This document shows positions 30,635 through 40,723 of a DNA stretch of 64,000 nucleotides, piece by piece. The DNA is from an uncultured Clostridia bacterium. GTDB lineage: Bacteria > Bacillota > Clostridia > TANB77 > CAG-508. A program made the position numbers and the translations under genes. Below the pieces are notes generated by a model. The model searched no databases, was not told the DNA's origin, and was given only the letters and a program-made list of their open reading frames with translations. Position 1 is the stretch's first letter. Every line of letters begins with the position of its first letter. Location of the stretch: positions 100,588 to 164,587 of the forward strand of contig CALXLF010000002.1 of assembly GCA_944389125.1 (NCBI GenBank), read 5' to 3'.

Positions 30635-31330
30635 ATGGAAAATGCATCACATGCTTTATATATGGCAGTAGCTTTTTTAGTATTTATAGGCGCTTTTTCA
30701 TATTCTTTATATATGGTAAATAAGCTAAATACTACAGCTAAAACACTTGTATATAGGCTTGATGAAACAAATTATTATGATTCGTTAGATTTAACTGATT
30801 TGATTTCTAATTCTGATGAAACAAGTAATAGTTATAAAATTGTATCAATTGATTCTATAATACCTACTCTTTATAAATATTATAGAGAAAGCTATACTGT
30901 AAGAATATTGGACGAAGACGGAGAATTGCTTCAATTATTTGATACTACTGTTGAAGGTGAAGTAATGACTGGTACTAGTCTTCTTGCGTCTAGAAGATCT
31001 GATAGACAAAAAGCTTTGTTGTCTTTATATGGTGATTCTGACAAAGCTTGTTATATGTTTGGAGCTCCATGGCTTGGAAGTACAAATAAGGACACCAAAG
31101 AAAGAATTGATATGTATATATCAGGTGATTCAGGATATATAAATAATACATGGGTTGATTATAGTACAAACTATTTAAGACAATATGAAGGTAGACAATT
31201 TAGAGAGACTTTCTCACAATATACATATGAAGGAGATACTATAACTTCAGATGATGGAGAAGAAACTTTAACTGGTACAAAACAAACTTCAGCCAAAATT
31301 GTTATTACTTATCAATTATTAGAAGATTAG
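30635..31330 (+). CDS. MENAS-type pseudopilin-like protein 4
   Basis: A 231-residue protein starting MENASHALYMAVAFLVFIG, with one hydrophobic helix to about residue 27 and a soluble outer domain containing SGDSGYINNTWVDYS. It follows the same plan as the other MENAS proteins but the outer domain is unrelated at a glance. AAGGAGAGG precedes the ATG. Confidence 0.66.
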   Translation: MENASHALYMAVAFLVFIGAFSYSLYMVNKLNTTAKTLVYRLDETNYYDSLDLTDLISNSDETSNSYKIVSIDSIIPTLYKYYRESYTVRILDEDGELLQLFDTTVEGEVMTGTSLLASRRSDRQKALLSLYGDSDKACYMFGAPWLGSTNKDTKERIDMYISGDSGYINNTWVDYSTNYLRQYEGRQFRETFSQYTYEGDTITSDDGEETLTGTKQTSAKIVITYQLLED

Positions 31331-31358
31331 AAAGTTAAAAAGAAAGGAAAAAAAGAAA

Positions 31359-31898
31359 ATGAGTGATTCTTTAATTACAATCGTGGCAATTTTTTTAGCA
31401 GCAGTATTAATGTTTGTCTTTCCACTAATGTCAATAGCAGAAAGAAGTGATGATATAGCAGAACTTACAGCTCAAACAGCAGTTAGTGAATTTGTAGATA
31501 CAACTAGATCAGCAGGTAAAATTACTATTAATGATTATAATAAAATGGTATCTGCTTTAGAAGCCACTGGTAATACTTTTGATATTGATATTGAAGTAAA
31601 AGTTTTAGATGAAAATGTTGGAAAAAAATCTGCATGGACAAATGGAACTGTAATAGGTGAAAACATTTATTATTCTGTTTATACTTCACAAATTATGAAC
31701 TATCTTTCTGATACATCTGGTAGTGATGCTGGGACTTATTTAATGAAAGAAGGAGATATTATCTCTGTTAGTGCTAAAAATAGTAATCAAACTTTAGCAC
31801 AAACAATTAGAGGAATCTTTTATTCAATAAGTGGAAATGGAAATTATCAAATTTCAGCTCAAGCATCAGGACTTGTTTCAGCAAATGGTTCAAATTAA
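31359..31898 (+). CDS. Pilin-like membrane protein (TadE-like position)
   Basis: A 179-residue protein with an N-terminal helix (SLITIVAIFLAAVLMFVFPLMSIA) and a following coil with FVDTTRSAGKIT and ATGNTFDIDIEVKVLDEN. Similar wording occurs in envelope proteins of clostridial Tad-like loci, by my recollection of such loci. It probably forms part of the pilus or its base. It begins 28 bases after the MENAS protein 4. Confidence 0.6.
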   Translation: MSDSLITIVAIFLAAVLMFVFPLMSIAERSDDIAELTAQTAVSEFVDTTRSAGKITINDYNKMVSALEATGNTFDIDIEVKVLDENVGKKSAWTNGTVIGENIYYSVYTSQIMNYLSDTSGSDAGTYLMKEGDIISVSAKNSNQTLAQTIRGIFYSISGNGNYQISAQASGLVSANGSN

Positions 31899-31941
31899 AA
31901 AAAGTTTAGGGGAGATATAAAATTAGAAGGGAAGTTAACAA

Positions 31942-34227
31942 ATGAGATTACAACATTTGACTGTTATCTTCGCGATAATATTTTTGCCAATCATTATAAT
32001 AACTTCATATTATATCCATAAGCAAGTTGATACTATCAGCTTGCAGCTTTCATATGATTCAAGTTTATTAGATGCTACATATGATGCTATGTCTGCATTT
32101 GAAATAAATACTGCAAATGAAGATTTATCATCAGTATCTGATTCATTAAGAAGTATTATTGAAGCCTCTAATAATGTTTTTTTAACGACTTTATCTACGA
32201 ATCTGGGATATTCAAATGCTAGTAAAAGTTTTATTCAACCATATATCCCAGCTGTTTTGTATACTTTATATGATGGTTACTATATTTATTCACCAAGTAG
32301 TAGTCCAGTTGTTTGTACAGATAGTTATGGACAAACTATTAGTACAGATAGTTATGGAGTAACATATAAAGGAACAATAAATGCTAATGGGAAAATTATA
32401 GGAGTATATTCATTTGATGAGGACAGATTAAAGTATCCAACTGAGGATTCAACAGAACCAGATGGAGTTACTTCAGGAGATGATCCTGGTACTACTTTTA
32501 ATAAGATGGAAGATGTAGGTATTCAAGAAGAATTTGGGCAACTTCTATATGAGAATAAAGATGGAACATATAGTACAGAGTTACATAGTACTGGTAGTAA
32601 TACTGACACTCTTTATAAACAGTCATATTTTTTAAAATCATATGTTGCATATTCTGCAGAATACTCTGGAACTTCAAATGGTAAAGATGTAAATGTAACA
32701 ATTAATTATTCTTTAGATAATTTTATTTCAATAACTGGTAAGATTGGTGATGTTTATTATACAAAATCAGGTTATTTAATAGCTAATGATTTGGTTACAA
32801 GTATAAATGTTGGTGGTACTGATATAGCTTGGAATAGATATTCAGAAGATGAAATAACTAATTTAATAAATAGTGATACAGTTGTAACTGTTACATTGAA
32901 TGATGGAACTGTAATATCAAATCAAGATAAAAGTGATATGAGTAGCACTGTTAATGAAGATGCAAGAGATGCAGTTGAATATTATGCTAAAGCATATATG
33001 TTTTCTGAATGGGTATATGGAAATTTAAGTGAACTTCAAGAAAGTGATATAGATAATAGTGGTCTTAGTTTAATAATAGAAGATAATTCAGGAAATAGGA
33101 CTGTAGATATTAATTATGGTGATACTTTAATTGAAAGTTTAATATATAATTTTAATGATGATAATGATCCTATTTTTTCTACAACGCAAAACCCAGAAGA
33201 TTTGGAATCAAATTTTGCTACACATAAAAGAAATGTAATAAAAAATTCAATAAATTATAATTTAGCAGTTGCAATGGTAACATATTCACAAATGTCTGTT
33301 TTAAGAGAATATGACATGCCAGTATTTTCAGAAACAGATTGGGATACAATATTAAATAATGTTTCAATTGTAACTTTTATGCAAGGGTTTAATTGTGGAC
33401 TAAAATATTATAATAATTATGCAATTGCAACTAGTGTTAATAATGAAATAACAGTTACAACAAATGAAATATATTATGTTCCAATTAGGCAAATGGCAGA
33501 TGCAGTTCAACCAGATGGTACTTCAGTTCCAATTTATTCTGACATAACTGATGACTATTATTTGGAGACTGCTCATAGAATTGATTGTGAAGATCTTGAA
33601 GATCAGCAAAATTATATTTCTTTTAAATCAAAAGAAATAAAATATGATAAAATTTATGATAGAGAATTGGCTAGATATACTTATGATCATAAAGCTATGT
33701 TAGATTATAATTGTATAGTAAATTCAAATTACAATTTTACGGATTCTTCTGGTAATATAATAAGAGGAGATGGAAATTTAGAAGAAACAGTTTTAAGTCT
33801 TTCTGATAATAAAAAACGAGCTTATAGAGTTGCAGTTGGAAAGGAAAGAAACAATTTATATAAACCATTAGATTATGAAACAAATTATGGATATTATATT
33901 TATAAAGTTAATACTGATAAGAATAGTACTACAACTGTTTCATCATTTAATGAAAGTTGTATTACAAGAGATGTCTCAGAAGTTTATTCTGTAGAGGTTG
34001 TTTTGGAAAATGTATCAAATGATACTACAAATGTTTATACAGATACTATGAATTTAACTATTGGGGGAATTACTTATTCTGTAACTATTCCAACTACTTC
34101 TAAATCTACAAGAACAGTAACATTTGAAATTAATCAACGCCCTACAGTAGTTAATAATAATATACAAATTGGTTTTGGTGGATCAACTAGAGCTACTATA
34201 AGAGCAATAAAAATTTATTATAAATAA
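31942..34227 (+). CDS. Large membrane-anchored surface protein closing the Tad-like locus
   Basis: A 761-residue protein with one N-terminal membrane helix (LTVIFAIIFLPIIIITSYYI) and a long extracellular-type domain rich in Tyr, Asn, Ser and Thr. No LPXTG or repeat is visible. It shares codon style and orientation with the locus and lies 43 bases after the preceding gene. A pilus-tip adhesin or assembly component is a reasonable guess; I do not recognise a domain. Confidence 0.6.
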   Translation: MRLQHLTVIFAIIFLPIIIITSYYIHKQVDTISLQLSYDSSLLDATYDAMSAFEINTANEDLSSVSDSLRSIIEASNNVFLTTLSTNLGYSNASKSFIQPYIPAVLYTLYDGYYIYSPSSSPVVCTDSYGQTISTDSYGVTYKGTINANGKIIGVYSFDEDRLKYPTEDSTEPDGVTSGDDPGTTFNKMEDVGIQEEFGQLLYENKDGTYSTELHSTGSNTDTLYKQSYFLKSYVAYSAEYSGTSNGKDVNVTINYSLDNFISITGKIGDVYYTKSGYLIANDLVTSINVGGTDIAWNRYSEDEITNLINSDTVVTVTLNDGTVISNQDKSDMSSTVNEDARDAVEYYAKAYMFSEWVYGNLSELQESDIDNSGLSLIIEDNSGNRTVDINYGDTLIESLIYNFNDDNDPIFSTTQNPEDLESNFATHKRNVIKNSINYNLAVAMVTYSQMSVLREYDMPVFSETDWDTILNNVSIVTFMQGFNCGLKYYNNYAIATSVNNEITVTTNEIYYVPIRQMADAVQPDGTSVPIYSDITDDYYLETAHRIDCEDLEDQQNYISFKSKEIKYDKIYDRELARYTYDHKAMLDYNCIVNSNYNFTDSSGNIIRGDGNLEETVLSLSDNKKRAYRVAVGKERNNLYKPLDYETNYGYYIYKVNTDKNSTTTVSSFNESCITRDVSEVYSVEVVLENVSNDTTNVYTDTMNLTIGGITYSVTIPTTSKSTRTVTFEINQRPTVVNNNIQIGFGGSTRATIRAIKIYYK

Positions 34228-34256
34228 AAATAAAGAAAAATGGTTATTATATTCTT

Positions 34257-35450
34257 ATGAAAAAAATTAAGAATATAATTACCATTTTTTGTTTATTAAT
34301 TATTTATTGTTATTTTATTAATATTAGCAATTTTCCAAGTTCAATCATAACATATAGTGAGAACTTAAGTAGTTATAAGCTTTGCCCATTTTTAAATTTA
34401 AAAGGAGAGACATTAGTGTCTTCTTCTGGAAATAATTATAATTATGAATTGTCTTTATCATTAGGAGATATTGGAGTTAAAGATGTAAATCTTACAGTTT
34501 TAGAAAAAAAATACTTAGTACCAGTTGGGAAAATGGCCGGAATTAAGCTCTATATTGATGGAGTTATGATAGTAGGTTTTTCTGAAATAGAAAATATAGA
34601 TGGAAAAATTGAGTCAATAGCTGATAATTCCAATTTAGAAGAAGGAGATAGAATAATTAAAATAAATGATAAAGAAATTTCTAATATAGAAGAACTAAGA
34701 AAAGAAATCAATTTTATGAATGGTGAAGCTTTAAAAATAACTGTTGAAAATATATCAGGAGAATTGAAAGAAGAAGTGGTAAATCCTATTAAAACAGGAG
34801 AAAATGAATATAAACTAGGGCTTTGGGTTAAAGAAGGGGCAACAGGAGTTGGAACTATTAGTTTTTATAATCCAGAGACAATGGAATTTGCAGCTCTTGG
34901 TCATGGAATTGTAGACTCTGATACAGGTGAATTGCTTTCAATTGAAAAAGGAGAGATCACTGAAACACAAATTGTTTCATTAACAAAAGGTATTTCTCGG
35001 AAGTCCTGGTGAGGTAAAAGGTGCTATAAATGATGACAAAATTATTGGAAATATTTTGAATAATACAGAATTTGGACTTTATGGAAATTTAACTAATATT
35101 GATTTATTAGATATATCTAATGAAGAACCTATAGAAGTTGCTCTTCGTTCAGAAATAGAGATAGGAGATGCTTCTATTTTGGCTTGTATTGATGGAGAAA
35201 ATGTAAAAGAATATTCTATAGAGATACAAAAAATATTTATAAATAATAATGATGATAATAAAAGTTTTGTGATAAAAGTAACAGATAAAGAACTTATATC
35301 AGAAACAGGTGGAATAATTAGAGGGCTTTCTCGGAAGTCCTATTATACAAAATAATAAATTAGTTCGGTGTTGTAACAAATGTACTTGTACAAAATCCTG
35401 AGATTGGTTATGGAGTTTTTGCAGATCTTATGCTTACTTATATGCAATAA
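34257..35450 (+). CDS. spoIVB: SpoIVB, sporulation signalling serine protease, three +1 frame changes
   Basis: SpoIVB is secreted from the forespore and cleaves SpoIVFA to trigger pro-SigK processing. The joined protein is about 396 residues (Bacillus: 426). It has an N-terminal membrane helix, a PDZ domain (about 95-180), the catalytic His in AALGHGIVDSD and the catalytic Ser in SGSP. Break 1 at TCT-C-GGA (C 34998) gives KGIS-G-SPGEVKG. Break 2 at TCT-C-GGA (C 35332) gives GLS-G-SPIIQ, matching GMSGSPIIQ of Bacillus. Break 3 at GTT-C-GGT (C 35366) gives KLV-G-VVTNVLV, matching KVIGAVTHVFV. Break 2 falls in the catalytic motif, so no active enzyme can be made without shifting. The last 27 codons are intact, ending at TAA 35448-35450. 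Confidence 0.95.
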
Positions 35451-35583
35451 TTTACAAAATTAAGTAGTATTTATATTAATAAGAATTCACAAAGATTATT
35501 TTATTGAAATTTTGTAGACAAATTTTAGTTATTGGTATAAAATGTAAAATATTAAAAATAAATTTTTTATCGAGGAACAATAA

Positions 35584-36465
35584 ATGAGCAAAAAGAAAAT
35601 ATTATTATATGTAGGTAGTTTTATTATAGCAATAACTATTTCGATAATGTATTTTATTTCTTTAAAAAAAGAGGCTGTTGATGATATATTTTTTAAAGAA
35701 TATTATTCTAAAATAGATGTAGAAAATAATTTTTTTCAGAATCTTTTATTACAAGATTATGATATAACTAAAAGCGACAATCCATATATTCCAGATGGAT
35801 TTCATTATGTTACAGGAACAGTAGAAACAGGTTATGTTATAGAAGATGAAACAGGAAATCAATATGTTTGGGTTCCATGTAATTCTCAAAATCTTCATAA
35901 AAAAGATTTTTCCGATGATCCATTTATACCTATTAGTGAATGTTGGGAAGAAAATGAAATTTATCAAAAATTTTTAAAAAGTAGTTTAGAAAATGGAGGT
36001 TTTTATGTTTCTCGTTTTGAAACAGGTATTGAAGATGAAAATATAGTTTCAAAAATGAATGTAGAGACTTTAGTTAATGTAAGTAGACCTGAGGTACAAG
36101 AAAAAGTAGATAAAATGTATAAAGACAAAGATTTTAATATAGAAATTATTAATGGTTTTGCATATGATAGAATGCTTTTATGGGCTTCAGATGATAATGT
36201 TAATAATGTTGAAATTATAGATACAGAAATTTATCCAGAGGTGCCTTTTTATACAGGTAGAAATTCATATAAAAATATTTATGATATATTTGATGATATG
36301 TTTGAAATAACATCAGAAAATTGTTTAGATGCAATAGTATATAGAGGATTTACTAGTATTTATATTTCAGGTTTGTCAGAGGCTTTTGATAATCGTTTTA
36401 CTGGATTAGAAGAAAATGGATATAAAAATATTAATATAAGTTCAAGATTAGTATTATATAAATAA
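35584..36465 (+). CDS. Membrane-anchored protein with formylglycine-generating-enzyme-like fold
   Basis: A 293-residue protein with one N-terminal helix (ILLYVGSFIIAITISIMYFI), then an outside domain with IPDGFHYVTGTVETGYVIED, NQYVWVPC and GGFYVSRFE. These phrases are typical of the FGE-sulfatase/SUMF1-like fold often seen on clostridial surface proteins. The cysteines and copper-binding residues of true formylglycine-generating enzymes are not evident, so it is probably non-enzymatic. It lies between spoIVB and murC. Confidence 0.65.
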   Translation: MSKKKILLYVGSFIIAITISIMYFISLKKEAVDDIFFKEYYSKIDVENNFFQNLLLQDYDITKSDNPYIPDGFHYVTGTVETGYVIEDETGNQYVWVPCNSQNLHKKDFSDDPFIPISECWEENEIYQKFLKSSLENGGFYVSRFETGIEDENIVSKMNVETLVNVSRPEVQEKVDKMYKDKDFNIEIINGFAYDRMLLWASDDNVNNVEIIDTEIYPEVPFYTGRNSYKNIYDIFDDMFEITSENCLDAIVYRGFTSIYISGLSEAFDNRFTGLEENGYKNINISSRLVLYK

Positions 36466-36486
36466 AAAGTTTGGAGGTTTATAGAA

Positions 36487-37881
36487 ATGGATGTAGAAAT
36501 TAATAATCTTGATAATTTTAAACACATTCACCTAATCGGAATTGGTGGAGTTAGTATGAGTGCAATTGCTGAAACTTTAAAATCATGGGGATTTAAAGTT
36601 ACTGGATCAGATTTAAATCAAAGTAAAATTACAGATAGATTAAATAAAGATGGAATAAGAACTATAATTGGACATAATTTAGATGATTGTAAAAATGCGG
36701 ATTTAATTATATATAATGCGGCAATTCCAGAAGATGATCCAGAGATGTGCTTAGCAAGAGAAAAAAATATACCAACTGTTGGAAGAGGAAAATTTGTAGG
36801 ATTTTTAACTAAAAAATATAAAGAGGCAATTTGTATTTCTGGAACACATGGAAAAACAACTACTACATCTATGATATCTAGTTGTTTTTTAGAAGCTAAA
36901 TTAGATCCTTCTATTGAAGTTGGTGCATATTTTAATATGATAGATGGAAATTATCGTATTGGAAAAAGTGATTACTTTATTTTAGAGTCATGTGAATATA
37001 AAGCAAATTTCTTAAATTTCTTTCCAGATACAGCAGTAATTTTAAATATAGATAATGACCATTTGGATTTTTATAAAACTTTTGAAAATATAGTAAAGGC
37101 ATTTCAAAAATTTGCAAGTTTAGTAAATGAAAATGGGTTACTTGTTGCAAATGGTGATGATAAAAATTGTTTAAGTCTGAAAGAATATACAAAAGCAAAA
37201 TTTGAAACTTATGGAATTGAAAATGATAAATGTGATTATGTTGCAAAAAATATAGAATTTGATGATAATGGATTTGCAATTTTTGATGTTTATAAAGAAG
37301 GAGAATTTTTTGAAAAAATTGAATTATCAGTTACAGGAAAACATAATGTTTTAAATAGTTTAGCTGCAATTGCTGTTTCTGATTATTATAAAATTTCTAA
37401 AAAAGATATAAAAGAAGGCTTAAAAAAATTTACTGGTGCATCAAGAAGATTAGAGTATAAAGGAAAATTTGGAGATAATATAAAAGTATATGATGATTAT
37501 GCACATCATCCAACAGAAATTTTAGCAACATATTCAGCTGTTAAAAATAAAAAATATCATGAGTCATGGGTAATCTTTCAACCACATACATTTTCAAGAA
37601 CAAAAACACATTTAGATGCATTTGCTAAAGTACTAAGTAATTTTGATCATATAATAGTTACAGATATTTATGCTGCAAGAGAAAAAGATGAAAAGATAGT
37701 TTCAAGCAATGATTTAAAAGATAAAATAGAAAAACTTGGTAAAAAAGCTGAATATATATCAAGTTTTGATGATATACTAAAAGAAGTTAAATCTAAGGCC
37801 AAAAAAGATGATATTATTATAACTTTAGGTGCTGGAACAGTTACAAATATCGGACCAATGTTGGTTGAAAAAAATAATTAA
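36487..37881 (+). CDS. murC: UDP-N-acetylmuramate--L-alanine ligase MurC
   Basis: MurC adds L-alanine to UDP-MurNAc in cytoplasmic peptidoglycan synthesis. The 464-residue protein has the N-terminal Rossmann GIGGVSMSAIAE, the Mur ligase P-loop SGTHGKTTTTSM, DNDHLDFY and YDDYAHHPTEI. TTTGGAGG is upstream of the ATG. ATC-GGA and ATC-GGT junctions contain out-of-frame CGG without any shift. Confidence 0.97.
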   Translation: MDVEINNLDNFKHIHLIGIGGVSMSAIAETLKSWGFKVTGSDLNQSKITDRLNKDGIRTIIGHNLDDCKNADLIIYNAAIPEDDPEMCLAREKNIPTVGRGKFVGFLTKKYKEAICISGTHGKTTTTSMISSCFLEAKLDPSIEVGAYFNMIDGNYRIGKSDYFILESCEYKANFLNFFPDTAVILNIDNDHLDFYKTFENIVKAFQKFASLVNENGLLVANGDDKNCLSLKEYTKAKFETYGIENDKCDYVAKNIEFDDNGFAIFDVYKEGEFFEKIELSVTGKHNVLNSLAAIAVSDYYKISKKDIKEGLKKFTGASRRLEYKGKFGDNIKVYDDYAHHPTEILATYSAVKNKKYHESWVIFQPHTFSRTKTHLDAFAKVLSNFDHIIVTDIYAAREKDEKIVSSNDLKDKIEKLGKKAEYISSFDDILKEVKSKAKKDDIIITLGAGTVTNIGPMLVEKNN

Positions 37882-37983
37882 AAAATATGTAAAATTATGA
37901 AGGAAAAAAAAATTTAATGGCGAATAATATAATTGTACATATATAAAATATGTATAAACAAAAAGAAAGAGGTGCAGAATAAA

Positions 37984-38283
37984 ATGGAAATCACAGATGT
38001 ACGTTTAAGAAAAGTAAATTCAGAGAACAGAATGAAAGCTGTTGCTTCAGTAACATTTGATAATGAATTTGTTATTCATGATATCAAAGTTATTGAAAGC
38101 CAAAATGGGTTATTTATGGCAATGCCTAGCAAGAAAACTCCAAACGGAGAATTCAAAGATATAGCTCATCCAATTAACAAAGAAACAAGAGAAAAAATTC
38201 AAAATGCTATATTAGAAGCTTATGAAAAAGCTGATGATAATGAAACAGTAGAAGAAGAGTCTACTGATAATGCTCAAGAATAA
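37984..38283 (+). CDS. spoVG: SpoVG, RNA-binding regulator
   Basis: SpoVG is a small global regulator involved in sporulation septation and virulence in other Gram-positives. The 99-residue protein starts [20 protein letters not shown] and contains [23 protein letters not shown], the SpoVG signature. The start at 37984 is chosen because AAGAGGTGCA is just upstream. An acidic tail follows. A strong terminator ends it. Confidence 0.96.
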   Translation: MEITDVRLRKVNSENRMKAVASVTFDNEFVIHDIKVIESQNGLFMAMPSKKTPNGEFKDIAHPINKETREKIQNAILEAYEKADDNETVEEESTDNAQE

Positions 38284-38310
38284 TTTTTAATTGTAGTTAA
38301 TGTAAGCAAG

Positions 38311-38345
38311 GGAACTATGAATTATATTCATAGTTCCTATGTTGT
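38311..38345 (+). terminator. Terminator of spoVG
   Basis: GGAACTATGAA at 38311-38321 pairs with TTCATAGTTCC at 38327-38337, followed by TATGTTGTTTTTT. Confidence 0.88.
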
Positions 38346-38361
38346 TTTTTGGGCAAAAGTG

Positions 38362-38390
38362 TTGACTTTTGGTCGATTTGCTGATATAAT
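38362..38390 (+). promoter_or_regulatory. Sigma-A promoter of rpsB-tsf
   Basis: TTGACT at 38362-38367 and TATAAT at 38385-38390 with a 17-base spacer, one of the best promoters in the window. Confidence 0.85.
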
Positions 38391-38553
38391 CTTTCATGTT
38401 GTAGTTTAAAAAAACATATAAACTATGACAAAACCACATGTGTTATTTAGTTTTAGGCGTGTGCCTTTAAAAAGGTGGCTTAAAATGTTTAAATTATTTT
38501 AATAATTTAAGAAAAATACACAGAGGAAAAACATTAATAAGGAGGAATTTAAA
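38391..38553 (+). promoter_or_regulatory. Leader of rpsB, possible autoregulatory RNA
   Basis: A 163-base untranslated leader with several complementary stretches (GTAGTTT/AAACTA near 38401-38425, and a GC-rich part AGGCGTGTGCCTTTAAAAAGG near 38455-38475). S2 leaders in other bacteria bind S2 for feedback control. The structure has not been shown; the evidence is length, position and local base pairing. Confidence 0.4.
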
Positions 38554-39342
38554 ATGGCAGTAGTTGCAATGAAACAATTACTAGAAGCTGGTGTTCATTT
38601 TGGACATCAAACAAGAAGATGGGATCCTAAAATGGCTGAATATATTTTCCAAGCTAGAAATGGAATCCACATTATCGATTTATCAAAAACATCAAAAAAA
38701 TTAGACGAGGCATATAACTTCGTTAAAGAACAAGTAGAAGAAGGAAAAACAGTTCTATTTGTAGGTACAAAAAAACAAGCTCAGGAATGTATTAAAGAAG
38801 CGGCACAAAAATGTAATATGTACTATGTTGATCAAAGATGGTTAGGTGGTATGCTTACAAACTTTGATACAATTCAAAGTAGAGTTAAAAGATTAGAAGA
38901 TTTAAATCAAATGGAACAAGATGGAACATTTGAAGTTTTACCTAAAAAAGAAGTTATTTTACTTAAAAAGGAAATGGACAAATTAGAGAGAAATCTTGGT
39001 GGTATCAAAGATATGAAAGAATTACCAGGAGTAGTATTTGTTGTTGATCCTAAAAAAGAAAGAATAGCTGTATTAGAAGCTAAAAAATTAGGAATTCCTG
39101 TTGTTGGATTAGTTGATACAAACTGTAACCCAGAAGATGTAGATTATGCTATACCTGGAAATGATGATGCTATAAGAGCTGTAAAATTAATAGCTGATGT
39201 TATAGCAAATGCTGTTATAGAAGGAAAACAAGGTGTAGATGGAGAAGTATCTACAGAAGAAATGCCTGCTTCAGAAGAAACTGAAGAAACAGCTGATTCA
39301 GAAAAAAGTATGGAAGAAGTAGCTTCTGAATCTGAAGAATAA
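38554..39342 (+). CDS. rpsB: 30S ribosomal protein S2
   Basis: S2, 262 residues, starts [20 protein letters not shown] and has [23 protein letters not shown] and [11 protein letters not shown], the family signatures. It has an acidic Glu/Ser-rich C-terminal tail beyond the core. AAGGAGGAA is upstream. No C-GGN site is found in this abundantly expressed gene. Confidence 0.98.
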   Translation: MAVVAMKQLLEAGVHFGHQTRRWDPKMAEYIFQARNGIHIIDLSKTSKKLDEAYNFVKEQVEEGKTVLFVGTKKQAQECIKEAAQKCNMYYVDQRWLGGMLTNFDTIQSRVKRLEDLNQMEQDGTFEVLPKKEVILLKKEMDKLERNLGGIKDMKELPGVVFVVDPKKERIAVLEAKKLGIPVVGLVDTNCNPEDVDYAIPGNDDAIRAVKLIADVIANAVIEGKQGVDGEVSTEEMPASEETEETADSEKSMEEVASESEE

Positions 39343-39411
39343 AAAGTAGATATTAATTGTTCAGATGAGACATTACTTCTCATTCGAACCTAGAGTAAGG
39401 AGGAATAAATT

Positions 39412-40287
39412 ATGATAAGTGCCGCAATGGTTAAAGAGTTAAGAGAAAAAACAGGTGCTGGTATGATGGATTGCAAAAAAGTTTTAACAGAAACTGATGG
39501 AGATATGGAAAAAGCATCTGAATTATTAAGAGAAAGAGGAATAGCTAAAGCTGCTAAAAAATCTGGAAGAATTGCTGCAGAAGGATTAGTAGATAGTTAT
39601 ATTTCTGAAGATAGAAAAGTTGGAAGCATTGTTGAAGTAAACAGTGAAACAGACTTTGTTGCAAAAAATGAAGAATTTAAAGCTTTTGTTAAAGATATAG
39701 CAAAAATAGTAGCTTTAAGTAATCCAAAAGATATGGAAGAATTACTTAAAGATAAATATTTAGATACTGATAAAACTGTTTCAGAAGTTTTAACAGATAA
39801 AATTGCAACAATAGGTGAAAACTTAACAATCAGAAGATTTGTAAGATTTGAATCTGAAGGATTAGTAGAAAGCTATATTCATGGAGAAGGAAAAATTGCT
39901 GTATTAGTTGATTTTTCAAAAGGAGATCAAGCTATAGCAAGAGATATATGTATGCAAATAGCAGCAGCAAGACCAGAATATATTAGCGAAAAAGAAGTTC
40001 CAGAAGATGTTGTAAATAAAGAAATGGAAATATTAAAAGCTCAAGCAATGAATGAAGGAAAACCTGCTGAAATAGCTGAGAAAATGGTTAAAGGCAGAAT
40101 TGGAAAATTTTATTCAGAAATTTGTTTATTAGATCAAGCTTTTGTAAAAAATCCAGATCAAAAAGTTTCAGAATTATTAAAATCACATGATTGCGAAATC
40201 GTTAGATTTGCAAGATTTGAAAAAGGTGAAGGAATCGAGAAAAAAGAAGAAAACTTTGCTGAAGAAGTTATGAAACAATTAAAGTAA
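39412..40287 (+). CDS. tsf: Elongation factor Ts
   Basis: EF-Ts exchanges nucleotide on EF-Tu. The 291-residue protein has VKELREKTGAGMMDCKK and ETDFVAKNEEF, the family signatures, and the C-terminal dimerisation core with QIAAARPEYI. It starts with AAGGAGGA upstream, 69 bases after rpsB. In many Firmicutes pyrH and frr follow; here pyrH is elsewhere (55822) and frr is not visible. Confidence 0.97.
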   Translation: MISAAMVKELREKTGAGMMDCKKVLTETDGDMEKASELLRERGIAKAAKKSGRIAAEGLVDSYISEDRKVGSIVEVNSETDFVAKNEEFKAFVKDIAKIVALSNPKDMEELLKDKYLDTDKTVSEVLTDKIATIGENLTIRRFVRFESEGLVESYIHGEGKIAVLVDFSKGDQAIARDICMQIAAARPEYISEKEVPEDVVNKEMEILKAQAMNEGKPAEIAEKMVKGRIGKFYSEICLLDQAFVKNPDQKVSELLKSHDCEIVRFARFEKGEGIEKKEENFAEEVMKQLK

Positions 40288-40298
40288 CATAAAAATAG

Positions 40299-40341
40299 AA
40301 GCTTTAAAAAGTAAGTTACTTTTTAAGGCTTTTATTTTTTT
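40299..40341 (+). terminator. Terminator of rpsB-tsf
   Basis: AGCTTTAAAAAGTAA pairs with TTACTTTTTAAGGCTT, followed by TTATTTTTTTG. The stem has one G-T pair. Confidence 0.85.
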
Positions 40342-40410
40342 GCCTAAAAATATAGAATAACTTAAAAATATTTGATATAATTTTATAAATTTAATTAGGG
40401 GGAAAATTTT

Positions 40411-40713
40411 ATGGATGAATTAAAAAAATTACAAGTTGAAAATGAGCTTGTTAAAGCAATTTTAACATTTCATGATTGTGATGATAAAGAAAAAAGAGAA
40501 ACTTATGTTAGAGAATATTTTTTAGAATATTGTAAAGAACATGATATAAATGAGGAAGAAGCTTTAGAAATGATTGAAGAAGCTTTAAAATTTAAAAGAG
40601 ATAATACAATTTTTAAATATGAACATTTTACTGATTTAAAATCTATAATTTATCCAAAAGATACAGATAGTAAAGCTCAAGTTAAAGATTTAGACGATGA
40701 TGATGGTAGATAA
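40411..40713 (+). CDS. Small acidic hypothetical protein (100 residues)
   Basis: I do not recognise a domain. The protein is helical and acidic (FHDCDDKEKRETYVREYFLEY, DDDDGR end), with no membrane helix. TTAGGGGGAAA precedes the ATG. It ends 10 bases before the ldcA start, so the two are probably co-transcribed. Confidence 0.65.
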   Translation: MDELKKLQVENELVKAILTFHDCDDKEKRETYVREYFLEYCKEHDINEEEALEMIEEALKFKRDNTIFKYEHFTDLKSIIYPKDTDSKAQVKDLDDDDGR

Positions 40714-40723
40714 GGAGGTTCTT

